A stretch of 51,460 nt of DNA from an uncultured Porphyromonadaceae bacterium (GTDB lineage Bacteria; Bacteroidota; Bacteroidia; Bacteroidales; Muribaculaceae): positions 1 through 51,460 of the forward strand of contig CANPGB010000023.1 in NCBI GenBank assembly GCA_947573485.1, read 5' to 3'. Shown piece after piece: positions 16,664 to 25,606 of the stretch (position 1 is the first letter of the stretch; each line of letters opens with the position of its first letter). A model generated the notes under the pieces. The model worked only from the letters and a program-made list of their open reading frames with translations, did no database searches and was not told the origin of the DNA. The position numbers and the translations under genes are program-made.

Positions 16664-19102
16664 TTAGATGAATAGGTTGAGGTTTGCGCTTTCGGTGCGG
16701 TTCATGTATGTGGCCACGCCGCCTATTGTTACGCAGTCGAGGAGCTCCTCGCGTGCGACGCCCATCACGTCCATTGACATTTGGCAGGCTATAAACTCGA
16801 CCCCGCTGCTGATAGCGGCTTCGCGGAGCTGCTCGAGCGAATCGACGTTCTTGCGTTTCATGATGTGGCGCATCATCTTGCTGCCCATGCCACCCATGTT
16901 CATTTTGGAGAGCTTGAGTTTGCGTGAATCGGAGGGTAACATCATGCCGAACATGCGTCCGAAGAGGTCTTTGCGCACCTTTGGTTTTGCAGATTTCTTG
17001 ATCGCGTTGAGGCCCCAGAAAGTGAAGAATATTGTCACTTTCTCGCCTGTTGCAGCGGCACCGTTGGCGAGGACGAATGTGGCGAGGGCTTTATCGAGGT
17101 CGTCGCTGAAGAGCACGAAGGTTTTGCCTTTGGCAGCTGTTGAGGCTACGGCGTTTTCTTTAGTTGGCTCGCCGCGCTCTACGGCTATATGATATTTACC
17201 GGCTTGTGAGCGCGATGAAACGAATTTGTTGCCTGTAGAAGAGCACCATGCTTCGGCGTCGCGGGCGAAACCGGGGTCGGTGGCAATGATTTCGAGAGCC
17301 TGGCCGGGGTTGAGTTTTTCCATGGCATCTTTGAGCTTCATGATAGGGCCGGGGCAAGCGAGGCCGCAGGCATCGATTGTGAGATGCGCGCTTGCCGGAG
17401 CGGTAGCAGCAGGTGCCGAGTCTGCTTTACCACCGAAGGGCGCGGGAGCGGGGAGAGGCGCTGTTGCAGAGCGGAAGGTCTTGATACCGCCAATGAGGTT
17501 GCGGACGTCGTTGAAACCGTTGTTACGCAGGATATTTGATGCGAGGTAGCCACGCAGACCCACGCCGCAGTAGAGCACCACAGGACGGTCGGCAGGGATT
17601 TCGGCGAGGCGCCCGCGCATGCTGTCGAGGGGGATATTGACGGCTCCGGGAAGAGCGCCTGCGGCAAACTCCATTGGAGTGCGCACGTCGATGAGCGTGC
17701 AGGCTCCTTCGGGCATAGCGGCGAGTTCGCGCCAATAAACAGGTTTCATCTTGCCGCTGAGGATATTCGAGGCCACGTATCCGGCAATGGCCACGGGGTC
17801 TTTTGCCGAGGAGTACGGGGGAGCGTAGGCCTGCTCGACACGCGTGAGGTCGTAGATGGTGCCGCTGTGCTTTATAATACTTGAAATCACATCGATTCGC
17901 TTATCCACGCCGTCGTAACCTACAATCTGAGCGCCGAGAACGCGACCGTCGGCAGGGGCGAACACCAGCTTTATAGTCATGGGGAGGGCGTCGGGGTAAT
18001 AACCTGCATGCGATGAGGGGTGAATAGTGGCGGTGAGATAGTCGGTTCCTTCGCCTTTGAGGCGCTTGGCGGCGAGCCCTGTCGCGGCAACGGTCATATC
18101 GAACACCTTGGCTATCGAGGTGCCTATAGCGCCCTCGTAGGGTGTCTTGGCGCCCGAGACCATATTGTCGGCCACGATACGGGCCTGACGGTTTGCCGGA
18201 CCTGCAAGATAGTTGAGCCAGGTTTTGCCGGTGAGGGGATGTGTGAACTCAATGGCGTCGCCCACGGCGAAGATATTCTCATCGGAGGTGCGGAGAAATT
18301 CATCGACTTTTATGCCGCGCATGGGTCCGATTTCAAGACCGGCGTCGAGGGCAAGAGCGGTATTGGGGCGCACGCCTATAGAGAGTATCACGATGTCGGC
18401 CAAGAGTTTGCGCCCGTCGGCAAAAGTAATCTCTATCTCATTACCCACCTTTGCGAACGAGGCCACAGCGGTATCGAGGTAGAGGCGCACGCCTTTCTCG
18501 ATGAGGTGCGAGTGCACAATCTGCGCCATCGAGAAGTCGATAGGCGCCATTACCTGCGGTGCCATTTCGACGACGGCGACTTCGGCGCCCGCATGGCTGA
18601 GGTTCTCGGCCATTTCGAGACCGATGAAACCCGCACCTACAATCACGGCGCGGCACACACCACCGGCCTCGACGCGAGCCTTGATTCGGTCGGTGTCGGC
18701 CACGTTGCGCAGGGTGTAGATACCCTCGGTGTCGATGCCGGGGAGGGGCGGCCGCACGGGCGAGGCTCCGGGCGAGAGCAGGAGTTTATCGTAGCTCTCG
18801 GTGTAGGAAGAGCCGTCGGGGGCAGTTACGGTGACAGTCTTGGCAGCGCGGTCGATTGCCGTAACCTCCGAGTTTACGCGCACGTCGATGTTGAAGCGGG
18901 TGCCGAAGGAGGCGGGAGTCTGCACGAGGAGTTTCTCGCGCTCGGCAATGGTGCCGCCAATGTAGTAAGGCAGGCCGCAGTTGGCATAAGAAATATGCTC
19001 ACCTTTTTCAAAAAGGATAATCTCGGCGTCTTCGGTAAGACGGCGTATTCTTGCGGCAGCGGTGGCACCACCTGCAACTCCGCCAATTATAAGGTATTTC
19101 AT
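16664..19102 (-). CDS. CoA-disulfide/persulfide reductase with rhodanese, TusA and DsrE modules
   Basis: An 812-residue multidomain enzyme starting at the ATG at 19102 (MKYLIIGGVAGG). Residues 1-~450 are an FAD/NAD(P)H oxidoreductase of the CoA-disulfide reductase type with active Cys42 in SYANCGLPYYIGG and a second nucleotide site VIVGAGFIGLEMA. Residues ~455-545 are a rhodanese domain with Cys512 (VLYCGVGLRGY). Residues ~573-645 are a TusA domain with CPGP (Cys583). Residues ~660-812 are a DsrE/F-like domain with Cys773 (FIACQMSMD). The chain of thiols suggests relay and reduction of persulfide or CoA disulfides, by analogy with Cdr and Npsr. It is divergent from oxyR, whose product probably controls it. 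Confidence 0.93.
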   Translation of the reverse strand: MKYLIIGGVAGGATAAARIRRLTEDAEIILFEKGEHISYANCGLPYYIGGTIAEREKLLVQTPASFGTRFNIDVRVNSEVTAIDRAAKTVTVTAPDGSSYTESYDKLLLSPGASPVRPPLPGIDTEGIYTLRNVADTDRIKARVEAGGVCRAVIVGAGFIGLEMAENLSHAGAEVAVVEMAPQVMAPIDFSMAQIVHSHLIEKGVRLYLDTAVASFAKVGNEIEITFADGRKLLADIVILSIGVRPNTALALDAGLEIGPMRGIKVDEFLRTSDENIFAVGDAIEFTHPLTGKTWLNYLAGPANRQARIVADNMVSGAKTPYEGAIGTSIAKVFDMTVAATGLAAKRLKGEGTDYLTATIHPSSHAGYYPDALPMTIKLVFAPADGRVLGAQIVGYDGVDKRIDVISSIIKHSGTIYDLTRVEQAYAPPYSSAKDPVAIAGYVASNILSGKMKPVYWRELAAMPEGACTLIDVRTPMEFAAGALPGAVNIPLDSMRGRLAEIPADRPVVLYCGVGLRGYLASNILRNNGFNDVRNLIGGIKTFRSATAPLPAPAPFGGKADSAPAATAPASAHLTIDACGLACPGPIMKLKDAMEKLNPGQALEIIATDPGFARDAEAWCSSTGNKFVSSRSQAGKYHIAVERGEPTKENAVASTAAKGKTFVLFSDDLDKALATFVLANGAAATGEKVTIFFTFWGLNAIKKSAKPKVRKDLFGRMFGMMLPSDSRKLKLSKMNMGGMGSKMMRHIMKRKNVDSLEQLREAAISSGVEFIACQMSMDVMGVAREELLDCVTIGGVATYMNRTESANLNLFI

Positions 19103-19126
19103 GCTGTGTCCAATTTTTATTTTGTG

Positions 19127-19176
19127 CAAAGTTAGGCACGGAATAATAGATAAACAAACGGTTTTATTTATCTTTG
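19127..19176. promoter_or_regulatory. Divergent promoters with a candidate OxyR operator
   Basis: On the minus strand TTTG (19158-19155), 20 bases, TAACTTTG (19134-19127) drives the reductase. On the plus strand TATCTTTG (19169-19176) is a -7 element for oxyR. A perfect inverted repeat AGATAAA (19148-19154), 12 bases, TTTATCT (19167-19173) overlaps the reductase -33 box region and the oxyR -7 box. It is a plausible site for a dimeric regulator that represses itself and activates its neighbour. Confidence 0.6.
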
Positions 19177-19202
19177 CATCGAAAATATCTATCAATAGCG
19201 AT

Positions 19203-20129
19203 ATGACACTTCAACAACTGAAATACATAGTTGCCGTTGACCGGCACCAAAGCTTCGCCCTTGCGGCCGAGGCCTTGGGGCTGACGCAACCGACTCTGAG
19301 CGGCATGATTGCCAAACTTGAAGATGAACTCGACGTGAGAATCTTCGAGCGCAACAACCGCAAGCTTCGCACCACGAGCTTAGGGAGCCGCTTAGTGGCG
19401 CAGGCTAAACTTACGCTTATGGAAGCCAACAAGATAAAGGAGATAGTGAGCGAGAGCAAGGGCGCGGTGTCGGGTGATTTCCGCCTGGCCGTTGGGCCGA
19501 GTATCGCGCCTTATATCCTGCCCGATTTTATCAGGCTTTACCTCGCCGACTACCCCGAGGTATGCCTCACGGTGGAGGAACTGCGCCCCGACGCTATGAT
19601 AAAATCGCTGTTGGAGTCGAGCTGCGACGCCGGAATTGCCACCACCGGGCGCCGTTGCGAGGGGATTTTCGAGATACCGCTCTACACCGAGCGTTTCTTT
19701 GTGTATCTCTCGCCCGACTGCCTGCGCAAGCTGCCGGTATTCCGCCCTGAAGAGCTTGAACATGAGCACCTTTGGGTGATGAAAGAGGTGCAATGCCTGC
19801 GCGAGAGCGCTTTCAGTTTCTGCAAGGCACGCGCCGGGCGCAGGCATGTGTATGAGGCCGGGAACATCGATACGCTCATACGCATCGTAGACACCAACGG
19901 CGGCTATACCATAGTACCCGAGATGCACCTGCCCATGCTCAGCGACGCCCAGCGGGCAAACGTGCGCCGCATAGAGGGTAAACACCTGTCGTTCCGCAAG
20001 GTGTCGATGTACATAAGGGAGGACTATGTGAGGGAGCGCATGCTCAACACCGTGGTGGATACCCTGGGCAAATTCATGCCCGAGGGTATGCTTGAGCCCG
20101 GGCTCGCCCGCAATGGAATAAAACTTTAG
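19203..20129 (+). CDS. oxyR: Hydrogen peroxide-sensing LysR regulator OxyR
   Basis: A 308-residue LysR-type regulator starting MTLQQLKYIVAVDRHQSF. The N-terminal winged helix-turn-helix (LAAEALGLTQPTLSGMIAKLE) is followed by a substrate-fold sensing domain. Cys198 and Cys207 lie in QCLRESAFSFC, matching the CLRxxAxxxC peroxide-sensing disulfide pair of E. coli OxyR (Cys199/Cys208) in both spacing and position. This identifies it as OxyR rather than a generic LysR protein. In anaerobic Bacteroides OxyR controls catalase, Dps, AhpCF and related genes. Here it is divergent from the persulfide reductase with a 100-base shared regulatory region. Confidence 0.93.
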   Translation: MTLQQLKYIVAVDRHQSFALAAEALGLTQPTLSGMIAKLEDELDVRIFERNNRKLRTTSLGSRLVAQAKLTLMEANKIKEIVSESKGAVSGDFRLAVGPSIAPYILPDFIRLYLADYPEVCLTVEELRPDAMIKSLLESSCDAGIATTGRRCEGIFEIPLYTERFFVYLSPDCLRKLPVFRPEELEHEHLWVMKEVQCLRESAFSFCKARAGRRHVYEAGNIDTLIRIVDTNGGYTIVPEMHLPMLSDAQRANVRRIEGKHLSFRKVSMYIREDYVRERMLNTVVDTLGKFMPEGMLEPGLARNGIKL

Positions 20130-20130
20130 G

Positions 20131-21261
20131 CTACAAGAGCTTGCGCGAGAGGTAGCGGCGAACGGGCTCGTCGTAGAAGCGCATCACAAGCCAGGCGAAT
20201 ATTATTATGCCCACGAAGATAGCCACGCACACGGGCCATACACTGTCGAAGGTGAGTGCATTGCCCCATACCCAGGCGTAGAAGAGATACATGGCGGGGT
20301 AATGGACGATGTACACCGGGTAGGAGAGGCGGCCGAGGAAGCTGCAGGTGCCGGCCGAGAAGCGGTCGGTGACGCTGCCGCAGGCGCCGAGCCAGACGAT
20401 AGCCGGGAAAAGGAAGAGAGTGCAGGCGCTGTCGTAGAGGGCGTTGAGCACCGAGGGACCACCGTCGGCACCTGTCACATAGGGGCAGGCCATGGTGGCT
20501 ACAATGAGCGCCGAGCATATCCAGAAAGCGCCGCGGACGCGCACTGCCTTGAAGCCGCGGCTCATGAGCATGCCTGCCGAGAAGGAGAACAGCAGACGGA
20601 GGAAACCTCCAATCCAGCCCCAGTCGGCCATTGACCAGCCGAAGCCTATGTGGTAGGCGCCCGAGAGGTTGGTGCATGCCGCCACAGCCAGTCCGAGACC
20701 CGACAGCACTACCACAGCACGAAGGGCCCGGGTAGAAAGGCGGTGAAGCGCAAGGGCATAGAGCACGCTGCCTATATATTCAAAAAAGAGCGACCAGGCA
20801 GGGCCGTTGAGCGAGAACATCTCGCCGTTGCCGCGCACATCGGCCATGGAGAAAGGCAGCGCCGGAATCATGAAGAGGCCGAGCGCCAACGCGATGAGAA
20901 CGTTGTGGAGGGGTATCGGGGTACCATCCCACTGCACGGAGCCTTGCAGGAGATAGGCCGCCGCTCCGAGAATCACGCTGAACACAACCATTGGCTGCAA
21001 GCGTATCACACGCCTGAGCATGAAGCCTCCGGCGGTGAGGCCTCGGCGCCAACGGTCGTCGTAGGCATAGCCGATGACGAAGCCCGAGAGGACGAAGAAG
21101 AAGTCGACGGCGAGGTAGCCGTGATTCATGCGTTGGTCGACGGGCGAGGTAGCGAATCCCTCGAAAAAGTGATACCAAATTACCATAACGGCGGCAACTC
21201 CGCGGAGGCCGTCGAGGAGGTCGTAGCGAGGTTTCAGAGCAGTGGCGGGTGATAATGACAT
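20131..21261 (-). CDS. Acyltransferase 3 family membrane protein
   Basis: A 376-residue integral membrane acyltransferase with about ten hydrophobic helices. The family marks are LDGLRGVAAVMVIWYHFF near the N-terminus, FFVLSGFVIGYAY, and RRVIRLQP. These enzymes transfer acetyl or other acyl groups onto sugars of O-antigen, capsule or peptidoglycan, or onto small molecules; the target here is unknown. The stop is only one base from the convergent oxyR stop. It has its own minus-strand -7 match (TAACTTTG, 21289-21282), so it is probably separate from the Crp-like gene upstream. Confidence 0.9.
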   Translation of the reverse strand: MSLSPATALKPRYDLLDGLRGVAAVMVIWYHFFEGFATSPVDQRMNHGYLAVDFFFVLSGFVIGYAYDDRWRRGLTAGGFMLRRVIRLQPMVVFSVILGAAAYLLQGSVQWDGTPIPLHNVLIALALGLFMIPALPFSMADVRGNGEMFSLNGPAWSLFFEYIGSVLYALALHRLSTRALRAVVVLSGLGLAVAACTNLSGAYHIGFGWSMADWGWIGGFLRLLFSFSAGMLMSRGFKAVRVRGAFWICSALIVATMACPYVTGADGGPSVLNALYDSACTLFLFPAIVWLGACGSVTDRFSAGTCSFLGRLSYPVYIVHYPAMYLFYAWVWGNALTFDSVWPVCVAIFVGIIIFAWLVMRFYDEPVRRYLSRKLL

Positions 21262-21281
21262 AGCTTAAATGTTTTGCGGTG

Positions 21282-21289
21282 CAAAGTTA
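21282..21289 (-). promoter_or_regulatory. Probable -7 element for the acyltransferase gene
   Basis: TAACTTTG on the minus strand matches TAnnTTTG and lies 20 bases upstream of the ATG at 21261, in the short gap after the Crp-like gene. No TTTG is visible at the preferred 20-base spacing. Confidence 0.4.
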
Positions 21290-21321
21290 GCCCACCGGCC
21301 GCTAATAACCTTTGACCTGCG

Positions 21322-21906
21322 TCAAAAAATCTCGGCGCGTATGCGGCTGAGGGTTGCCGGAGCCACCCCGATATATGAGGCGATGTCGGTGAGGCGTGCA
21401 CGGCGGCATACGTCGGGGAACTGGCGGGCGAAGGCGCGGTATCGCTCGGGGGCAGGGAGGGCGAGGCGCTCCTTGTGGGTTCGGTGGAGACGGCGGTATT
21501 CGTTCTGGTGGTTGACGCGCGCCCAATGGGCAAGCTCCGGCTCGGACTCTATCAGGCGGTTGAGGTCGGCAATGCTAATCTCAAAAGCGAGTGCGGGCTC
21601 TACGGTCTCGACATATTCCTCGCTCGTGCGCCCGTAGTAGAGCTCATCCATGCTGAACACGATGCAACCCTCTGTGGTGAAAGAGGTTGTAATCTCTTCG
21701 CCGTCGACAATCCAATAGCTGCGGGTAATGCCGCGCTCAATGAAATAGGCTTTGCCGCAGGTCTCACCTTCGCGTATAAGGCAGTGGCGCTTGCCGAAAT
21801 TACGCGGCACGGTACACTCCAGCAGGCGCGCCATGCAGCGCTCCGACACAGGCCAGCAGCTACGGATCCATGCCACGGTATTGGGCATATCGGCTTCTGT
21901 GACCAT
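21322..21906 (-). CDS. Crp/Fnr family transcriptional regulator
   Basis: A 194-residue regulator. Residues ~20-120 form a cyclic-nucleotide-binding-like beta barrel (CLIREGETCGKAYFIERGITRSY). The C-terminal helix-turn-helix (RARLTDIASYIGVAPATLSRIRAEIF) ends the protein. No Fnr-type N-terminal cysteine cluster is present, and the Arg of a cAMP site is not obvious, so the ligand is unknown. Bacteroidetes have many such single-domain regulators. The ATG lies three bases after the mfd stop, so translation is probably coupled to mfd. The acyltransferase downstream could be a target, but this is only a neighbour argument. Confidence 0.88.
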   Translation of the reverse strand: MVTEADMPNTVAWIRSCWPVSERCMARLLECTVPRNFGKRHCLIREGETCGKAYFIERGITRSYWIVDGEEITTSFTTEGCIVFSMDELYYGRTSEEYVETVEPALAFEISIADLNRLIESEPELAHWARVNHQNEYRRLHRTHKERLALPAPERYRAFARQFPDVCRRARLTDIASYIGVAPATLSRIRAEIF

Positions 21907-21909
21907 GGC

Positions 21910-24900
21910 TCAGATAGAGGGCATAGCGATTATCGACTGCAGTATGCCGAGGGCAGAGTTGACGCTTGGCACCTTGGCCACGAGGAAACTGCGGCGACCA
22001 TTGCGCTCGCGAATCTGCACCCGCTGCGGGTTCTGCTGCAGATAGTTGAGCAGACGCCCGAACATCGGCGACTGGTAGTAGGCCTTGTTGTCGTCGCCCA
22101 CGAAGTAGAGGAACATCGAGCCTTGCTTGAGCACCACTTTCTCTATGCCGAGGCGCTTTGCCTCACGCCTCAGGCGGGGCACGAGGAGGAGCTCGCGGGT
22201 GACGTCGGGGATACGGCCGAAGCGGTCGCGCAGGCGTTCCTCGAAGGCGTCGAGCTGGTCATCGCGCTCAATGCTCTCGAGTTCCTGATAGAGCGATATA
22301 CGCTCGCTCACCTGGGGCACGTAGGTGGTGGGGAGGAGGAGCTCGAGGTCGCTCTCAATGGTGCAGTCGGCCACGAAATCATCGTCAGACGCACCTTGGT
22401 TGTCGGCTGCCAGCTCGGGGAACTCCTCGGTGCGGAGCTCAACTACGGCCTCGCGGAGTATGCGCTGGTAGGTTTCATAACCGAGGTCGGCGATGAAGCC
22501 GCTCTGCTCTGCCCCGAGGAGGTTACCGGCGCCGCGTATGTCGAGGTCCTGCATGGCGATGTGTATGCCCGAGCCGAGGTCGGAGAAGCTTTCGATAGCC
22601 TGCAGACGGCGTCGGGCGTCGGGCGACAGCGGATTGCCCGGAGGCACCATGAGGTAGCAGAACGCTTTGCGCGAAGAGCGCCCTACTCGGCCGCGAAGCT
22701 GGTGAAGCTCGCTGAGGCCGAAGTTCTGGGCGTTGTTGATTATTATGGTATTGACGTTTGGCATGTCGATGCCGCTCTCGATGATAGTTGTGGCAAGGAG
22801 TATGTCGTAGTCATGCGCCGAGAAATCGTTTATAGCCTTCTCGAGTTTCTCAGGAGGCATCTGTCCGTGAGCCACTATGGTGCGTGCGTCGGGCACAAGG
22901 CGCTTAATCATGCTCTCGAGGTCGTAGAGCCCCTCGATGCGGTGGTTCACGAAGAACACCTGGCCGCCGCGGGCGAGCTCGAAGTTGATAGCCTCGGCCA
23001 CAATTTCGTCGCTGAGGGCGTCGACCTGCGTGATTATGGGGTAACGGTTGGGGGGCGGTGTGGCTATGGTGGAGAGGTCGCGGGCACCCATGAGCGAGAA
23101 CTGGAGGGTGCGCGGTATGGGGGTGGCGCTCATGGTGAGGGTGTCGATGTTTACCTTCATCTGGCGGAGTTTCTCTTTTACCGCCACGCCGAATTTCTGT
23201 TCCTCATCAATCACGAGCAGGCCGAGGTCTTTGAATTTCACGCCTTTGCCAATGAGCTTGTGGGTGCCAACGACTATGTCGATTTTACCGGCCTCGAGGT
23301 CGGCCAGGATAGCCTTGGTGTCTTTAGCCGTGCGTGCGCGAGAGAGGTATTCGACGCGGACGGGGAAATCTTTAAGACGCTCACTGAAAGTGTGGAAGTG
23401 CTGGTAAGCGAGCACTGTGGTGGGCACGAGTACGGCCACCTGCTTGCCGTCGACGGCTGCCTTGAAGGCCGCGCGGATAGCAATCTCGGTCTTTCCGAAG
23501 CCCACGTCGCCACAAATGAGGCGGTCCATAGGGCGCTCGCTCTCCATATCGGTTTTCACGGCTTGCGTGGCGGTGAGCTGGTCGGGGGTATCCTCGTAGA
23601 TAAACGATGCCTCAAGCTCGTTCTGCAGATATGTGTCGGGCGAGAAAGCGAAACCTTTCTCGTCGCGGCGGGCTGCATAGAGCTTTATAAGGTCGCGTGC
23701 AATGTCTTTGAGCTTGGTTTTGGTGCGCTCCTTCATCTTCTGCCATGCACCCGAACCGAGACGGTTAATTTTCGGGGGCACGCCTTCTTTGCCGCGGTAC
23801 TTTGCGAGCTTGTGGAGCGAGTGTATGGAAACGAGGAGGATGTCGTTGTTCTGGTAGATGAGCTTTATCACCTCCTGCATCTTGCCGTTTATTTCGGTGC
23901 GGAGGAGGCCTGCGAATTTGCCCACGCCGTGGTCGAGGTGCACAATGTAGTCGCCGGGCTCAATCTGGCCGAGTTCCTTGAGCGAGAGTGCGAGTTTGCC
24001 GTTTCGGGCACGCTCGCTCTTGAGGGTGTATTTATGGAAACGGTCGAAAATCTGGTGGTCGGTAAATACGCATATCTTCGATTCGTTATCCACGAAACCC
24101 TCGTGGAGGGTGCCGTCGACGGTCTCGAAGGAGATTTTATCGCCACGGTCGGCGAAGATTTCACGCAGGCGCTCGAACTGCTTGGGATTGTCGGAGAGGA
24201 TGCAGAGGCGATACCCCTCGCTCTCGAAGCGCTTGAACGAGTCGGCAATGAGGTCGAAGTTCTTGTGGAAAACGCCCTGGGGAGTGCAGTCGAAGGCGAG
24301 GGTTGCTGCGGCGCGACTCTTGGCGGGGGTGCCGTCGTCGCCCGGCTTGGAAGCGGTGAAAGTGAAGCGGTGGAAGGCAGCAAGGCGCGCGGCAAATGCG
24401 TCGGGGTCGACCACGAGGTCGAGAGCGTCGGCATCGCCGTCTTCGGTGAGGAGTGTGTAGGCCGACATTCCGGCCTCGGCAATGGCCTTGATGCGCCCTA
24501 CGGTGAGGCTCTCGTTGCGCAGAGCTATTACGGAGCTTTCGTCGATGAAGTCGAGGAGCGACTGTTTGTCGCCGCGATGAGCAACGTTGGCGGTGACCTC
24601 AATGGCGTCGAGCTTGCGCTCGGAGAGCTGGGTCTCGACATCGAAAAGGCGTATGGAGTCGATTTCATCGCCGAAGAAATCGAGGCGCACGGGGAGCTCG
24701 GCCGAGTAGCCGAAAATATCGAAGATAGAGCCTCGGATAGCATACTGGCCGGGCTCGTAGACGTAATCGACGGCCTTGAAACCGTTGTCGCGCAGCCACT
24801 TCTCAACATCGGTCATATCACGGCGGCTACCCACGGCAAGGCTGAGGGTGTGCTTGTGGAGCTCTTGCCGCGAGGCCACGCACTCGGCCAGGGCATCGGG

Positions 24901-25254
24901 ATATGTGACAACGAAGCGGGGCGTGCCTGCGGCAATGGCGGCGAGTGCCTCGGTGCGCAGAATCTGGTTGGGCGGGTCGATCTGCCCGTACTTTATATCG
25001 CGCTTGAAGCCCGAGGGGAGCATGGCCACTTTGTCGTCGCCGGCGAGGCGGCAGAGGTCGAAATAGAGATAACCGGCATCGTCGAGACTGTCGCCCACGA
25101 CAATCACGGGCTGCTTGCTCTCGAGCGCCGAGAGCGCCACGGCGGCCGATGAGCCTGCGAGCCCCGTAGCGGCGCCGCCTTTAGAGGCGAGCGAGCGCAG
25201 GGCCTTGCGGCGCGAAGCCGGCATTAGAGCCTTTGAAATATCGTCGAGGGTCAT
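21910..25254 (-). CDS. mfd: Transcription-repair coupling factor
   Basis: A 1114-residue DNA translocase that removes stalled RNA polymerase at lesions and recruits UvrA. Order of parts: UvrB-like N-terminal modules (~1-340), RNA polymerase interaction domain around residues ~400-480 (GDYIVHLDHGVGKFAGL), RecG-like helicase domains with Walker A GDVGFGKTEIAI and Walker B VIDEEQKFGV, SATPIPRTL, the GRVGRSSR motif VI, and a C-terminal D7 domain. The length is close to E. coli Mfd (1148). The start ATG overlaps the yciH stop as ATGA. The opposite strand has a 1225-codon open frame here, which is judged non-coding. Confidence 0.97.
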   Translation of the reverse strand: MTLDDISKALMPASRRKALRSLASKGGAATGLAGSSAAVALSALESKQPVIVVGDSLDDAGYLYFDLCRLAGDDKVAMLPSGFKRDIKYGQIDPPNQILRTEALAAIAAGTPRFVVTYPDALAECVASRQELHKHTLSLAVGSRRDMTDVEKWLRDNGFKAVDYVYEPGQYAIRGSIFDIFGYSAELPVRLDFFGDEIDSIRLFDVETQLSERKLDAIEVTANVAHRGDKQSLLDFIDESSVIALRNESLTVGRIKAIAEAGMSAYTLLTEDGDADALDLVVDPDAFAARLAAFHRFTFTASKPGDDGTPAKSRAAATLAFDCTPQGVFHKNFDLIADSFKRFESEGYRLCILSDNPKQFERLREIFADRGDKISFETVDGTLHEGFVDNESKICVFTDHQIFDRFHKYTLKSERARNGKLALSLKELGQIEPGDYIVHLDHGVGKFAGLLRTEINGKMQEVIKLIYQNNDILLVSIHSLHKLAKYRGKEGVPPKINRLGSGAWQKMKERTKTKLKDIARDLIKLYAARRDEKGFAFSPDTYLQNELEASFIYEDTPDQLTATQAVKTDMESERPMDRLICGDVGFGKTEIAIRAAFKAAVDGKQVAVLVPTTVLAYQHFHTFSERLKDFPVRVEYLSRARTAKDTKAILADLEAGKIDIVVGTHKLIGKGVKFKDLGLLVIDEEQKFGVAVKEKLRQMKVNIDTLTMSATPIPRTLQFSLMGARDLSTIATPPPNRYPIITQVDALSDEIVAEAINFELARGGQVFFVNHRIEGLYDLESMIKRLVPDARTIVAHGQMPPEKLEKAINDFSAHDYDILLATTIIESGIDMPNVNTIIINNAQNFGLSELHQLRGRVGRSSRKAFCYLMVPPGNPLSPDARRRLQAIESFSDLGSGIHIAMQDLDIRGAGNLLGAEQSGFIADLGYETYQRILREAVVELRTEEFPELAADNQGASDDDFVADCTIESDLELLLPTTYVPQVSERISLYQELESIERDDQLDAFEERLRDRFGRIPDVTRELLLVPRLRREAKRLGIEKVVLKQGSMFLYFVGDDNKAYYQSPMFGRLLNYLQQNPQRVQIRERNGRRSFLVAKVPSVNSALGILQSIIAMPSI

Positions 25255-25598
25255 ATTATGCGTGCTTTCAGGCCTTCGGAAGTAAGGAAAGCGAGCACCT
25301 CGCGACGGCGGTCGCCCTGCACGAGAATCTCTCCGCCGCGTGCCGAACCACCTGTGCCGAGGCGTCGTTTTAGTCGCGAGGCGAGCTCAGCCACGGCGTC
25401 GTCGCCGATAGTGAAGCCGGTGATTATGGTGGCGCACTTTCCGGCGCGGCCCTTGCGTTCAAAAACAATGTCGAGGCGCCCGCTCTGCGCAGGCTCCCCG
25501 TCGTTGCTGTTCTCTGTTTCGGTAGTGTTGCTGTCTTGGTCGTCGGGCATTGTTCCGCGGAGTGCGGCGAGCCTGTCGAGCCAGTTATCTTCGGCCAT
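25251..25598 (-). CDS. yciH: SUI1/YciH family translation factor
   Basis: A 115-residue protein with a disordered acidic, Asn/Thr-rich N-terminus (about residues 15-40) and a C-terminal SUI1 domain (KCATIITGFTIGDDAVAELASRLKRRLGTGGSARGGEILVQG shown here only as key points: KR-LGTGGS and the ILVQGDRR loop). The eIF1-like fold binds the small ribosomal subunit and affects start-codon selection in those cases studied. Here it overlaps mfd by four bases (ATGA), so expression is probably coupled. It lies eight bases downstream of the lipoprotein gene. Confidence 0.85.
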   Translation of the reverse strand: MAEDNWLDRLAALRGTMPDDQDSNTTETENSNDGEPAQSGRLDIVFERKGRAGKCATIITGFTIGDDAVAELASRLKRRLGTGGSARGGEILVQGDRRREVLAFLTSEGLKARII

Positions 25599-25606
25599 AT
25601 GTGATG

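Noticed and set aside
21475-25152. A 1225-codon open frame on the plus strand opposite mfd
   Set aside because: The minus strand encodes a full-length Mfd with all motifs. The antisense frame is a by-product of GC-rich third positions and its translation (Val/Gly/Glu/His-rich) resembles no protein.
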